Below are positions 1 through 11,050 of a stretch of DNA of 64,000 nucleotides, one piece after another. Every line of letters begins with the position of its first letter. Position 1 is the stretch's first letter. The notes under the pieces are model-generated. The model was not told where the DNA came from, did not search any database, and saw nothing but the letters and a program-made list of their open reading frames with translations. Both the position numbers and the translations under genes were made by a program. Source of the DNA: Sabethes cyaneus (taxonomy: Eukaryota > Arthropoda > Insecta > Diptera > Culicidae); assembly GCF_943734655.1 (NCBI RefSeq), contig NC_071354.1, positions 70,847,044 to 70,911,043 on the forward strand. The letters are read 5' to 3'.

Positions 1-165
1 CAAAAGCAGTTTTTTGTTTGAAACAAAAATTCTCTTCATGAAAATATATTCGCTATGTTCAGATTGACAAGAAGAAAGCAGTATTTAGATTTTTTCAAAC
101 AGAACCTCGCCTTTGGGCCCACAAACTGCTTCCGAAATTGGGCTCTCCGATGAAAAGTTAATGAT
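1..165. other. Unassigned AT-rich flank
   Basis: This short stretch precedes the GAT array. I see no coding frame, repeat or element end that I can name. Confidence 0.5.
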
Positions 166-1240
<1,075 letters not shown>

Positions 1241-2330
1241 TGAGCGAACTTTGATAGTGTCATATGCTTGAAACTGTCGGTTACCCTATAAAGCTCCTAC
1301 TCAGGAAACTGTTCGAAATCTGGCTCGAATACTGTGCACTCTGTCACTCTATTTTGTCGCCTTTTTGTCATTCGGTTGTTGTCTTTTTACCATCTGTTTT
1401 TCTCGTTAGTCGTTTTGCGTTCTCATGTGCCTTTCTGGTATCTTTACATAATTTGTTTTCTCTTTTCTGTGACGTGTTGTTATTTTTATCGTCTTTTGTG
1501 GCATTTTTAATTGGTCTTGTAGCGTTTTATGGCGTCATTTGTAGTCTTTTTTGGCATTTTTGTCATTGTTTTGCCCTTTTTGATCGTCTTTTTATTATCT
1601 CCTCTGCTGCTCTTTATCCTTTTTGGTCTTGATTTGTTGTCGCTTCTTTTGCGTTTTTTAGTCGATTTTCCTTAGTATTCATGCCGCTTTTCAACCTTTT
1701 CCTTCGTTTTTCGGCTTTTTGTCATCATTTTTTTGTCATCTTTCCATTATCTTTTTGTCCCCTCTTTGTCATTCGTTATATTTTCATTGGTCTTGTCGTC
1801 TTTTCATCATCTTAATGTAGTCTTGTCGAGGACTGCCGTATTGTCGTTTGTTGTCTTTCCTTCGTATTCGTCATCTTTTGGTCATCTATCTTTCGGATTT
1901 TTATCAACTTTTCTTGGTCTTTTAGAAATCTTTTCCCTGTATTTTCGTCGTCTGTCAATCGTTTTTGACTTATGTTGTTGACAGTTTTTGGCGGCTTTCC
2001 CGTTTCATTTTTCATCTTTTTTGTTGCTGTTTTGACAATTTTTCGTCGTCATTTTGTTGTATTTTCTTCGGTTTTTGTCATCCTTCATAGTTTTTTGCCA
2101 TTTGTCGTCGTTTTGTTTGTTTTCTATACAATAAAAATGAAATAGAATTTTTACTGCCTTTTCGACATTCTTCTGTCGTATATTCGTTGTGTTTTTCTAC
2201 TTGTTTTGTTGCCTGTTTGACGCTTTTTGCTAGTGTTTTTCTTCGTCGTTTTAGCTTTCTCGTCTTTTCATCATATTTTCAATTGATTTGCGCCGTATTT
2301 TTCATTTTCGTCGTTTTCACGTTTAAAAAT
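1241..2330. repeat. T-rich low-complexity tract with recurring GTCGTC/GTCATC
   Basis: For about 1.1 kb the plus strand is dominated by T and pyrimidines. Short words such as TTTTTGTCATC, TTTTGTCGTC and GTCGTTTT recur at irregular spacing. This looks like a decayed simple repeat with a period near 10-20 bases. It starts directly after the GAT array, and its GTCATC words are the complement of GATGAC, so a common origin is possible but not shown. The open frames at 1264-1632 and 1733-1981 encode phenylalanine/serine/leucine-rich strings of the kind any T-rich tract gives. I do not regard them as genes. Confidence 0.75.
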
Positions 2331-2335
2331 TCCAA

Positions 2336-2940
2336 GTGCTCGTCGATTAGCTTCCTTTAGAAATCATGATTAACATCCATAACGGCCCCCCAGGAGGATT
2401 ATTATTCTGTAGATCGCCAGTTTTGTGCGAATTTGTAAATTACGGGACTTCATCTAGCTACGTAATCCGTAGAAAGTCCGCTTCGCAGCTACAATTCGTC
2501 GTTTTACTTCGCGACTAACGTTGTTGTCACATGTCACAAGCGTGCCAAGATATTTGAATTCCTCCACTACTTCATATCGTTCTCCATCCAGTTCCACTTC
2601 GGCACCAACACCATTTGGACTCCCACGTTCCCATTTACTTCGTTTCGGTGGTAAATTCCAATTTCGCTGTTTCTCATTTTAAAGGACTAAAGGCTTCTTC
2701 CATTGTTCTACTCGCTATTCTGACGCATGACTTTGGCCTATCCAGTGTCGCACGAATCAGCGTAACTAGTTTCGTCGCAAAACCATGTTGTAGCATTATC
2801 TGCCACAGCTCATTACGTTTGACTGAATCGTACGCCGCCTTGCTGTTCACAAACAGATGATAAATCTCCCGTTGTACTCCCGGAACTTGTCTAGTAACTC
2901 ACGCAAACAAGTACGGTTGATTAATGCAAATAGGACAAGC
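2336..2940 (-). mobile_element. RTE-like (JAM1-type) LINE fragment, RT C-terminal and 3' region
   Basis: On the minus strand this fragment aligns over most of its length with the RTE copy at 62400-62960 in the same orientation. Shared landmarks include ACGGGACTTCA, TTGTCACATGTCAC and CACCAACACCATTTGG. The matching part of the family lies after the reverse-transcriptase palm and runs toward the 3' end. No single frame stays open, so this is a dead fragment. The upstream RT and endonuclease are missing, which fits the 5' truncation common for LINE copies. Confidence 0.75.
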
Positions 2941-3895
2941 ATTTCAGCTACTTGGTTACAAAGAACAGCCTTTTTTGCTTGACAGTTGTAAAGGATTTTG
3001 AATTTGTGTCGCACTGTAGAAATTATTTTAGGAACTGTCAAAATGTGCGAATGAATAGAAGCGAAAATATTTCGCTTTTTTCACGTACTCCAACAACACA
3101 TACGTACAAAAAAGAGGGTTCTCAAGTTCTTCAAATTCACGTCAAGTTTAAGTCGACCACATATGGATCGAAACATCCTAACAATGAGTTTTGTCTAGAT
3201 TTAATTTTTACCATTTTTGTTATTTTGAAAAAATAAAAAAAAACTTGAAAGCATGTGGTTTTACGTGAGTTAATTGCGTTCTGCAGCTTTGCTGTCAAGG
3301 CTAAAGAGGTTCTGGATAAATTTAAATTAATTTGCATAAGGTCTTCACAAATATTTTATCAAGTGTTTGTCCTTCCTAAAGTTTAAATATGAAAACCAAA
3401 TCTATTCTTGCTTTTCATATAGACGTTATTTTTTTCCTTGCAAAAATCTACAAAACAAAAATTTAAAGAATTTTTTTTGCCGATTTTCCGAAATTCCATT
3501 GTTCGACTTTACATTTTTGTTTCGTGTTAGAAGCGTTAACTCCACTTGTACAGCAATTTTTGATTTTTTTTAGGCTGTAGAGTCCACAGGAAAATGATTT
3601 AAAAAAAATTAATGTGTATCATGCAAATTTCCAAAAGCAACAAAACAAAAAACTGACAAAAACTTGAATAATAATTTGCAATGGCCTAACTTTCATATAA
3701 CAGTAATCTAAAGGTATCATTTACCAGAAATTGGAACGTCGGGCGAAAACTATTGCAGTTTTGAAGGCTAACGTAATCCTTTTTGCTGTACATTGTTTCA
3801 GGACACGGTGCTAAAAGTGGACTATTTTTTTGATTTTCGTCATCGTTTAAAAAATGATGAAGAGAAATAAGTGAAAAAGCCCAAGCTATACACTA
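2941..3895. other. AT-rich stretch, nothing recognised
   Basis: The sequence has many A and T runs and a few short chance ORFs. I see no repeat partner in the window, no element end and no splice-like exon structure. Confidence 0.5.
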
Positions 3896-5672
3896 AAGTA
3901 TTCAACCCCATTCCAGCAAACAGCGAAACCCGGGCGATCGGGAATAAATGTAGCAAGGAAAAATAACTCAATTTGACCTGCACGATTTGACACCCGAACA
4001 GCGGCGGCGGCGGCGATATCGGATGCCTGCCAGCGAACGCCAAGCTTCCCAGCCCTTTTCACGAAACTTCGTTACTGCTGCTAAAGTGCACTTTTCTATA
4101 AATCAGATAACCTTTGCCGCCCCACGGGCGATATTTGCACCGGAGGGCCGGATTGTGGCTCCCGTCGCTAAACAGTACCTACAGCTGTTCGGCGACCATC
4201 CTTCCGTCGTAGCTATACCGATTGCGTTGCATTGTTCACACGGTTTGTCCGATTGCGATCGAATAAAATTGCACTTTTGCTCGCTTCAAATCGTCACCCG
4301 CAACGTGATGTTGCGCGGGTTGGAAATAAATCGAATCGACTGGCACCTTAATGTGACATGCGAATCGATTCGCACGGCATTTCAAATTTCATGCCTCGTC
4401 GCGTGCAAGCAACAACCATCAGTTTTAGTTTCAAATTATTCACATCACCAATTTTCACACTTGAGCGATGTGATTCGATGAGATGGTGTTTGCGAGTGAC
4501 AAACAGGTCCCAAATTTTAGGTGTCAATTTGAAGTTCCCACCTCCCGCTTGATTGTGGTACCGAAAGAATTATTAAACGACCGTTGACCCCGGAGCCACC
4601 AACCTCGACGAAGATTGAGACCAAACTCAAACATCGCTGAAAAATAACTCCAAGCATCATCAATCATCCGCCGGGCGGGTGTCGTCTCCGATGGGGATCA
4701 CGCCCAAGCCCAAGTTTGAACGATCGGCAATTAAAGCGGCTTAGCATGAACGATGAACATGATCGTGGCACCATCTGACCGATGCTTGCTCTTTGGGGCG
4801 CAGTTGGAAGATCAATAAAATGCTGTTTAAAAATGACATCATTTCAAAACGTCGGCGATTCGTTTTCTCTTCGAGTGTAAACAGATCGTATCAAGCAGCG
4901 GAACGTGGTAGAGCTAAGAATTCACCGAATAACAGATTGAATGTAATTACCCAGCTAGAATATGTGCACACAACAAGTAGCGTGAACCACATTTTAAATT
5001 AAAATACCTGGAAACCGACAATCTGAAAATGAACGGAATGTGAGTGCACGGAGTGCATGCAGATGAAGCTGCAACAAATAGTTAAACATTAATGATTCAG
5101 TGCGTTATAGAGAGGAAATTAATGGAAACCATTCACCGACCGCGGCAGTCGGGGTCAACTAAATTGCAACTTACCCAATGTAAATGTAACAAATAACTTT
5201 CGGTGTTATAGTTATAATCGAGAGTTATAACTGGTGCAATTTCGGGGTGACGGTTGGAGCACTCCACTTTTTTCCAGGACGGGATTTATCAGTATCAACT
5301 CACTTGTACCACATCAATGGACTTGGATAGCTACATATTCAAACAGTACAACAATTCTGATTATTGATATTAACTAATTAAATAGGCCAGTGGTTTACCG
5401 AGTGCATTCGTGAATTGGAATGAATATAGCTATGCAATGTAGCGGTGACAGTTGGGAAACTATTGACAAATTGGTTTGTATCCATTTGTGAATTGTGTTG
5501 TTCTCTGATAAATTAGTAGCATATTCGGTTGTTAAATTTTCTAAAGGCAAATTTGCCTTCTTAGCATTTAAATTATATTACTTAACATAATTCTGATTGG
5601 ATTTTCTGCAGAGATATTACTTAGGCATAATAATGTTTTCTGTATTTTTCAATGATGCCTGTATTGTGTTAC
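3896..5672. other. Unassigned, locally GC-rich, apparently single-copy in the window
   Basis: Between about 3900 and 4780 the sequence is richer in CpG than its surroundings and includes a short CGG run near 4001. The longest frame, 3987-4481 plus strand (164 codons), shows no motif, hydrophobic pattern or family I recognise, and its N-terminus is simply the CGG run translated. The region may be host intergenic, intronic or regulatory sequence. From 5000 to 5672 I see nothing specific. Confidence 0.4.
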
Positions 5673-5680
5673 AATCTAAC

Positions 5681-6072
5681 CAGGTTTTATTCTCGGTTTT
5701 TTGCTCAGTAGATGCTCATTTGACTACAGCGCCTCAACTAAACAGAATTCGAAAAAGTAGTGTAAAGAGCGATTGTGGAGCTAATTATCATCTACATTAT
5801 TGTTGAAGAAAGTATAGTTCTATCTTTTGTATTTACGGTGCTATGGGGCTGCTACCCCATTGGTAGCAAAAAGAGCGCTCATTTGGCTACCAACGGGGTA
5901 GCAATCCCATAGCGCCGTAAATACAAAAGATAGAACTATACTTTCTTCAACAATAGTGTAGATAATAATAAGCTCTACAATTGCCCTTTACGCTACTTTT
6001 TCGAATTCTGTTTATTTGAGGCGCTGTAGTCAATTGAGCATCTACTGAGCAAAAAACCGAGAATGAAGCCTG
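5681..6072. mobile_element. Foldback MITE, hAT-like, copy 1
   Basis: This 392-base element is almost wholly palindromic. The left arm begins CAGGTTTTATTCTCGG and the right arm ends CCGAGAATGAAGCCTG. The arms pair through most of their length around a centre containing TTGGTAGCAAAAAGAGCGCT. It is flanked by a perfect 8-base direct repeat, AATCTAAC, at 5673-5680 and 6073-6080. An 8-base target duplication with a terminal CAG is typical of hAT transposons, although P and Merlin elements also make about 8 bases. It has no coding capacity. A close relative lies at 54464-54852 and a diverged one at 30109-30498. Confidence 0.88.
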
Positions 6073-6080
6073 AATCTAAC

Positions 6081-6709
6081 TGCAAGTTATTATATTTTTG
6101 CGATCTAAACATAATCATCGCTGACCTACTGAAGACTTAAAATAACTGCAAGATTTTATTAAAAAAATTTAGACTTAGGTACTAAACCTTACCTTACCAT
6201 CGGCGTTCCCCAGTCCATGTAACAATTCTAAAGCCACTTGGTTTTACTTGAATTTTATAAAGGTTTTATTGCGGTATTAATCATTACCGTTAGTTTTATT
6301 GTGTTATTGCGCAATACCAAGAGGATACGAGTCCAAACACACTTATAGCTAGCTAGAAAACCATAACAAAACTGTTAATAAAGCAAATTTATTGTGGTTG
6401 CTTATATTACCACATCAAAGCTGGTTGGCTGCACCCAGGGACCGAAACGGTTACATTTTTTCATAACATTTACCAGCATGCAATGCCATGTCAGACTCTA
6501 ACCAATTCCATTGCAGTGTTTCTGTATCGACAGTGCCTATCTCTTGCACGTTTCGAGACTAGCCGATTACGTACATGATAATAAGCAAACATTTTCGTAT
6601 TTCAGCCGTATCAATGCAAAATATCGTGTAGAAATGACATGCATTTGTCGCTTTTTGCTTACAGTTCTAGTTGGAATAGTATGGAGCAGTGATAGAGAAT
6701 AAGGTGTAT
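6081..6709. other. Nothing recognised
   Basis: This is ordinary AT-rich sequence between two repeats. The 63-codon frame at 6511-6702 has no features worth a call. Confidence 0.45.
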
Positions 6710-7000
6710 TGGGGACCTTCTTATTTAAAACCGTGTTGTTTGGGGGAAAGCTGAATGTTTGGTTTACGTGCGCATCAGCAAAAGAGAATACAAAAAAGTG
6801 TCTCCAAGACTGGTGACATTTTCTTCCCGATACCGAAAAGTGTATGACACGTATACCAAGAGACGTTTTCGTTGTTCTTGTATTTCTTTTCGGTGTTTGT
6901 GTACGAATAACATGTCACAAGACTGGTAGTAGCAAAGTATGGTAAATGTCTTCAAATTTTTATCACCAACCAGTACATTTTACGTCCCTGCACCACGTCT
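6710..7000. repeat. Dispersed repeat X, uninterrupted copy
   Basis: The stretch from GAAAGCTGAATG through AATAACATGTC to ACCAACCAGTACATTT recurs in the same order at 39180-39303 and 39981-40090. There it is split by a 675-base TIR element. This copy therefore acts as the empty-site reference for that insertion. The repeat has no coding frame. Its class is unknown. Confidence 0.7.
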
Positions 7001-7248
7001 CTTATACACTTGTGGCGTAGCAATACAAAATGGCGCACCAATCAAAATTGATCTTATTGTGGTTACTTGTCAAACCGCAATAAATCTGTCTTATAGAGCT
7101 ATCAAAACGATAACACCTTGACCAAACAGTTTTTTGCTGCTATTATGAAGAATACCGAAGTTCAACTAAAAATTCATTTTTTTATGCGAGGCCATATTGC
7201 CATATTGTAAGATAAGATCTTATAAGTTATAAGAAAGATATTGTGTCG

Positions 7249-7349
7249 CCAGCACTAAATTGTACTTCCGAAAAAACGGCAAACGGTTTAATGTACGGTA
7301 CGGAAGAAAAATCGTTTGCTGTTTTTTCGGAAGTCCAATTTAGCGCTGG
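7249..7349. repeat. Small palindromic repeat (about 101 bp)
   Basis: The left arm begins CCAGCACTAAATTG followed by TACTTCCGAAAAAAC. The right arm is its near reverse complement and ends CAATTTAGCGCTGG. The loop is about 25 bases. The structure resembles a short foldback MITE, but I could not find a target duplication, so transposon origin is an inference. Confidence 0.6.
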
Positions 7350-7479
7350 ATAAAATACTAAATGTAATATTTTTTGTTAAGCTGAATCAAACTGCCTTCT
7401 AAAACATGTTTTTAAATGTTGGAAATTTCAGTTTGTTTTTATTTTATGGCGAAAAGTATAAAATATGGCAAATAATAAA

Positions 7480-8765
7480 AATAAAAAAAAAACAAACGGG
7501 AAGGAGGTACCAGCCTCAACGATAAGCGAAGCTAAGGAGGCCATCATGCGGCTAAAGAACAACAAGTCAGCTGGGAAAGATTGCATCGAAGCGGAACTTA
7601 TTAACCAGAAAAGCTGGCCGTTTCCATGCACCGGCTAATTGTTAGAATTTGGGACTCGAAACAGCTACCAGAGGAGTAAAATGATGGGGTTATCTGCCCG
7701 ATCTATAAAAAGGGCGACAAGTTGGACTGTGAGAACTATCGAGCGATCAGCGTTCTCAATGCCACCTATAAAGTGCTATCCCAAATCATTTTCTGCCGAC
7801 TATCACCAATTGCGAACAGATTTGTGGGAACTTATCAAGGTTGGTTTCAAACGGATCAAATATTTACACTGCGGCAGATCCTCCAAAAGGGCCGTGAGTA
7901 CAGAGTTCCCACGCACCATTTGTTCGTTGACTTCAAAGGAGCATATGATACCATCGACCGGAAAGAGCTATGGAAAATCATGGACGAGAACAGCTTCCCC
8001 AGAAAGCTCATCAAACTGGTTCAGTCTACGATGGATGGTACACAGTGCTGTGTTCGGATTTCGGGGGACTGTCTCTCATGCCTGCTGTTCAGCATAACGC
8101 TACAAGATGTTATGAACCGAGCGGATATCAATACGCAGGGCACGATCTTCAACAAATCTAGTCTATTCGTCTGCTTTGCCTATGACATGGATATTATCGG
8201 CAGAACATCTGTGGCGGTAACTGAACAGTACAACAGAATGAAGCGCGAAGCAGAAAAGATTGGGTTAAAGGTAAATACGTCTAAAACAAAGTACTTGCTG
8301 GGCTGCGGAACCGAGGCCGACCGACACCGCTTGGCTCACTGGTAACGGCGGACAATGATACCAGTCGTGAAATTCGGAGGCGCACCCTGTACAAGACGCT
8401 TATTAAACCGGTTAATCTCTACGGGCTTGAAACATGGACAATCCTCGAGGAGGACCTGCGAGTGCTAGGAGTTTTCGAATGACGAGTGCTAAAATCGATC
8501 TTAGGCGGCGTACAGGAGAACGAAGTATGGAGGCGGAGGAAGAACCATGAACTCGCACAGCTGGACGGATACGATGGGCAGGGCTGTTGCAAGAATGCCG
8601 GAAAACTACTCTGCAAAGATGGTGTTTGCTCAAATCCCATAGGATCAAGACGACCAGGAGCGCAGGAGATCTGGCGTAGAGTACTCGGTGTCCAAGGAAT
8701 TGGAAAGCGGTAGCCCACAACCGAGTTAATTGGAAAAACCTTGTTCAACAGCCTTTGCCTTAGGA
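7480..8765 (+). pseudogene. RTE-like (JAM1-type) reverse transcriptase pseudogene
   Basis: The fragment carries the middle and C-terminal part of an RTE-clade LINE protein. Frame by frame it shows a KNNKSAGKD-like stretch near 7560. The best frame, 7722-8345, then holds NYRAISVLNATYKVLSQI, HLFVDFKGAYDTIDR (the first catalytic Asp block), LSCLLF and CFAYDMDIIGR. In active RTE elements the last block is FADD; here it is FAYD, so one catalytic Asp is gone. Frameshifts separate the upstream part, this frame and the C-terminal part at 8350-8720. No endonuclease domain is attached. The enzyme would have copied its own RNA at a nicked genomic target. This copy is dead and lies tail to tail with the minus-strand copy that starts just downstream. 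Confidence 0.85.
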
Positions 8766-8774
8766 CGGCAAGCC

Positions 8775-9400
8775 ACCTATACTATGCTAATACCTCGATA
8801 GTTTTTACACTCGAGTTGATGTTCTTTTATAAACATATGGCAAATGAGGCTCTGGCTCATTCTCCTTTGATATTTGTTCTTCCTCTTAGATCCTAACAAA
8901 AATCCGGTGGATTGCTTCGTACACATGCTCGCTTCCCGTCTTGAATAGTTCAACCGGGATGCCGTCCTTCCCTGCAGCCTAACCGTTCATCAGCTCACTG
9001 ATTGCCTTCTTAGCCTCTTCCTGTGTTAGCGGCTTGGCAATCGTTCGTAATGTACCTCTCCATTCAACAACATCTGGAAGTTCTCCATCCACCTGACTGC
9101 TACCGCCATTTTGTCAGTAAGCAGGTTACCATCACTATGCAACGATAGGCAATTCCAGCTCCTCATCTCCTTTGTAGAATTATAATGAATACACCTTTTT
9201 CCCTTTCTTTCTGTGATTCTGCGTTTTGCGATACGTTGACCGAGCTTTGTGGCAAATTCCGCTACTACGCCATCTGCCGTCAACCGCTTGATCTTTGCTA
9301 CACATACAGCTAGCTGAACCTTCCTACGCCGCACGAGTGTTTGAAGACCCATTAGCAGTGTTGCGAAGCCTACAATCGCTCGGTCTAATTTTCTCACACA
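8775..9400 (-). pseudogene. RTE-like LINE fragment, linker and N-terminal RT
   Basis: The minus strand matches the RTE copy at 63200-63580, for instance TCAGCTCACTGATTGC and the LLTDK region. The open frame 9026-9397 encodes part of the linker between endonuclease and RT (DGNLLTDK, VAVRWMENFQ). In minus-strand order it lies downstream of the endonuclease fragment at 10040-11050. The two are probably halves of one copy separated by foreign sequence (9420-10030). Confidence 0.75.
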
Positions 9401-9502
9401 CGCTTACTCATTCTAACGAATACGCCGGCATAAGCATCCCTTTCGGACCCTCGCTCTTATTTATTCATGCACTGCGACGAGTTTTTGAGAGTGTGTGTTT
9501 AG

Positions 9503-9868
9503 CTACGGTCGTCGCTCTCGTTTGTCATTGAAGCCCGAGCTGCTGATACCGATTACTCGCGAGGGCTCGCTCTCCCGCCTGTGAGTAGAATCGAGGTTGA
9601 AGATGAAGAAGAAAAGGAAAATTAATGCAAAATCTGTATCCCACTGCACCAAGAGCCCTCATGGGCAGCTGATTTCTCACGAGTTATTTGACTCGCGAGT
9701 ATGCTATATTATAGAAAGACAATATGAAGTTATGTATTCACGAATGTGTAGGTAGCAGAATGTCTGCACACAGCAACGTCGGCTGTTTGTCTTGCGTTTG
9801 CGTGAGGTGCGTAAGCGTTGAATGCTATGCTTTTCATAGTTTCTCGCGTGTGCGGTGGCTTCGTTGGC
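9503..9868. repeat. Dispersed repeat Y, copy 1
   Basis: This 366-base segment recurs in the same orientation at 44322-44672. Shared landmarks are TCATTG followed by GATACC, GAAGAAGAAAAG, GTAGGTAGCAGAATG and GAATGCTATGCTT. No reliable terminal inverted repeat or target duplication is visible. Its position between the endonuclease and RT parts of a minus-strand RTE copy suggests it arrived by insertion. It is not recognised as a known family. Confidence 0.65.
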
Positions 9869-9890
9869 TTATCGCTAGATTTGCAACATT

Positions 9891-10007
9891 GCCCAGAAGA
9901 AGGCAACGATCGGGATACGGTGGTAGATTTGCTGCATCAAGACAAGGTAAGTCTCGTAGCGCATGCCAGACGAAACGTTTTTGCACCCGTTCTATATGCA
10001 GATTCCA
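9891..10007 (-). pseudogene. CR1/Jockey-group LINE C-terminal fragment
   Basis: The minus-strand frame from 10007 reads 39 codons with NLHIERVQKRF, then HALRDLP and LPPYPDRCLLLG. The same block, IERVQRRF with YPDRCRLLGL, is in the LINE at 54983-56400. A related one is in the copy at 42582-42908. It lies C-terminal to the RT in these elements. Only this scrap is preserved. Confidence 0.75.
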
Positions 10008-10039
10008 TGCCAGCTGATGTGAACGGCAAACTCGTTTGC

Positions 10040-11050
10040 CAATGTCAATTTACGAGAGCTAAAGCTTCCATTTGGATTGCCTTCGAGTGTATTTCCGAAT
10101 ATTCAGATGTGGAAAGTAGGTGCTACAGATGATCGTTTCTCTGACTGTGGCGAAATTTATGGGGCTTAGGCCGTCATCGTTGGTCGACAGATGAAGGTTA
10201 TGTCTTTCAATGACAGGACGGAAGAATTCCTCGCTGTTGATTTGCGCATTTGAGTCTCCGATGATGATTTGGGCACTTTCCATATGTTTTCTCGACCTTT
10301 TCGTAGAAATAGTTTATAGCATCATCGGTCGGTGCATATACGTTGATTAGACAGTTGAAGAATTTGCCCTTAATTCTCAAAACACAAGTACGGTCATCTA
10401 CGGGCCTGCACCGGATAACCCGTTGCTTTTTCTTTCTTTAACACTACGAAATTGATTCCATATTCTGCCTTTCTACTGCCCGGTAGTAGATCTGGCACTT
10501 GTAAGTGCCTGCGATATGGTCCACTGAACGCAGCTTCTTTTCTCCAGAACTTGGCTACCAACCCTCCTGAATAGCGGCAATCCCCACTACGAGTTGAATA
10601 GCAAGCAAGCAAGCCAGCTCGTACCAGTTCATAGAGAAATCGGACATTCCAGGTACCAGTTTTCTATCGTAATCCATTAATCGTTTACTTGTTCTTTGCC
10701 GTCTCCTATACCGATTCACCCGATCCGTATTTCCATTTTTGTTGTTCGTGGTAAATGAGAGTTTCGGTATACCACCTTACCGGAGTCGCGATACCTGTAT
10801 CCCGGTGATCTGAGGATACAGAAATTCATATTCAACTGCTCGGTCTGAGACAGACGCTGTTTGAGCCGCCCCTCATCTGGGGAACAAGCGCTCAAGTTCG
10901 CACTTCCTAGCTTGGCTGCTCCAGTATGTACATTGAGCATTTCCAGGTATAGCCATCGATCATCATCGTTTGATTTAGATATTCGAGGAGGTGCTAGGCT
11001 CCTCTCAGGTAACTCTTCCCATTTCATACCTATGGCCAATGCCAAGCTGC
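10040..11050 (-). pseudogene. RTE-like LINE endonuclease (APE-type) fragment
   Basis: The minus-strand frame 10059-10283 contains IIIGDSNAQI, GLSPINFATV and ICSTYFPHLNIRKYT. These correspond to the GDFNAQ and INF...STYF...HKYT blocks of the apurinic-type endonuclease that nicks target DNA for RTE elements. The frames at 10394-10612 and 10716-11045 look like earlier parts of the same protein (ERSLAPPRIS, NMNFCILRSP), out of frame with each other. The continuation toward RT is cut off at about 10030. The copy is dead. Confidence 0.75.

Noticed and set aside
1264..1981. Hydrophobic frames resembling membrane proteins
   Set aside because: T-rich DNA encodes Phe, Leu and Ser by composition. The frames follow the low-complexity tract exactly and have no independent coding signature.
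3987..4481. 164-codon frame, the longest outside recognised elements and simple repeats
   Set aside because: No motif, no family and an N-terminus made by a CGG run. Length is within chance for a locally GC-rich stretch. Kept only as unassigned sequence.
5820..5935. Intrinsic terminator or attenuator hairpin
   Set aside because: The hairpin is the centre of a 390-base transposon palindrome with an 8-base target duplication. No gene precedes it.
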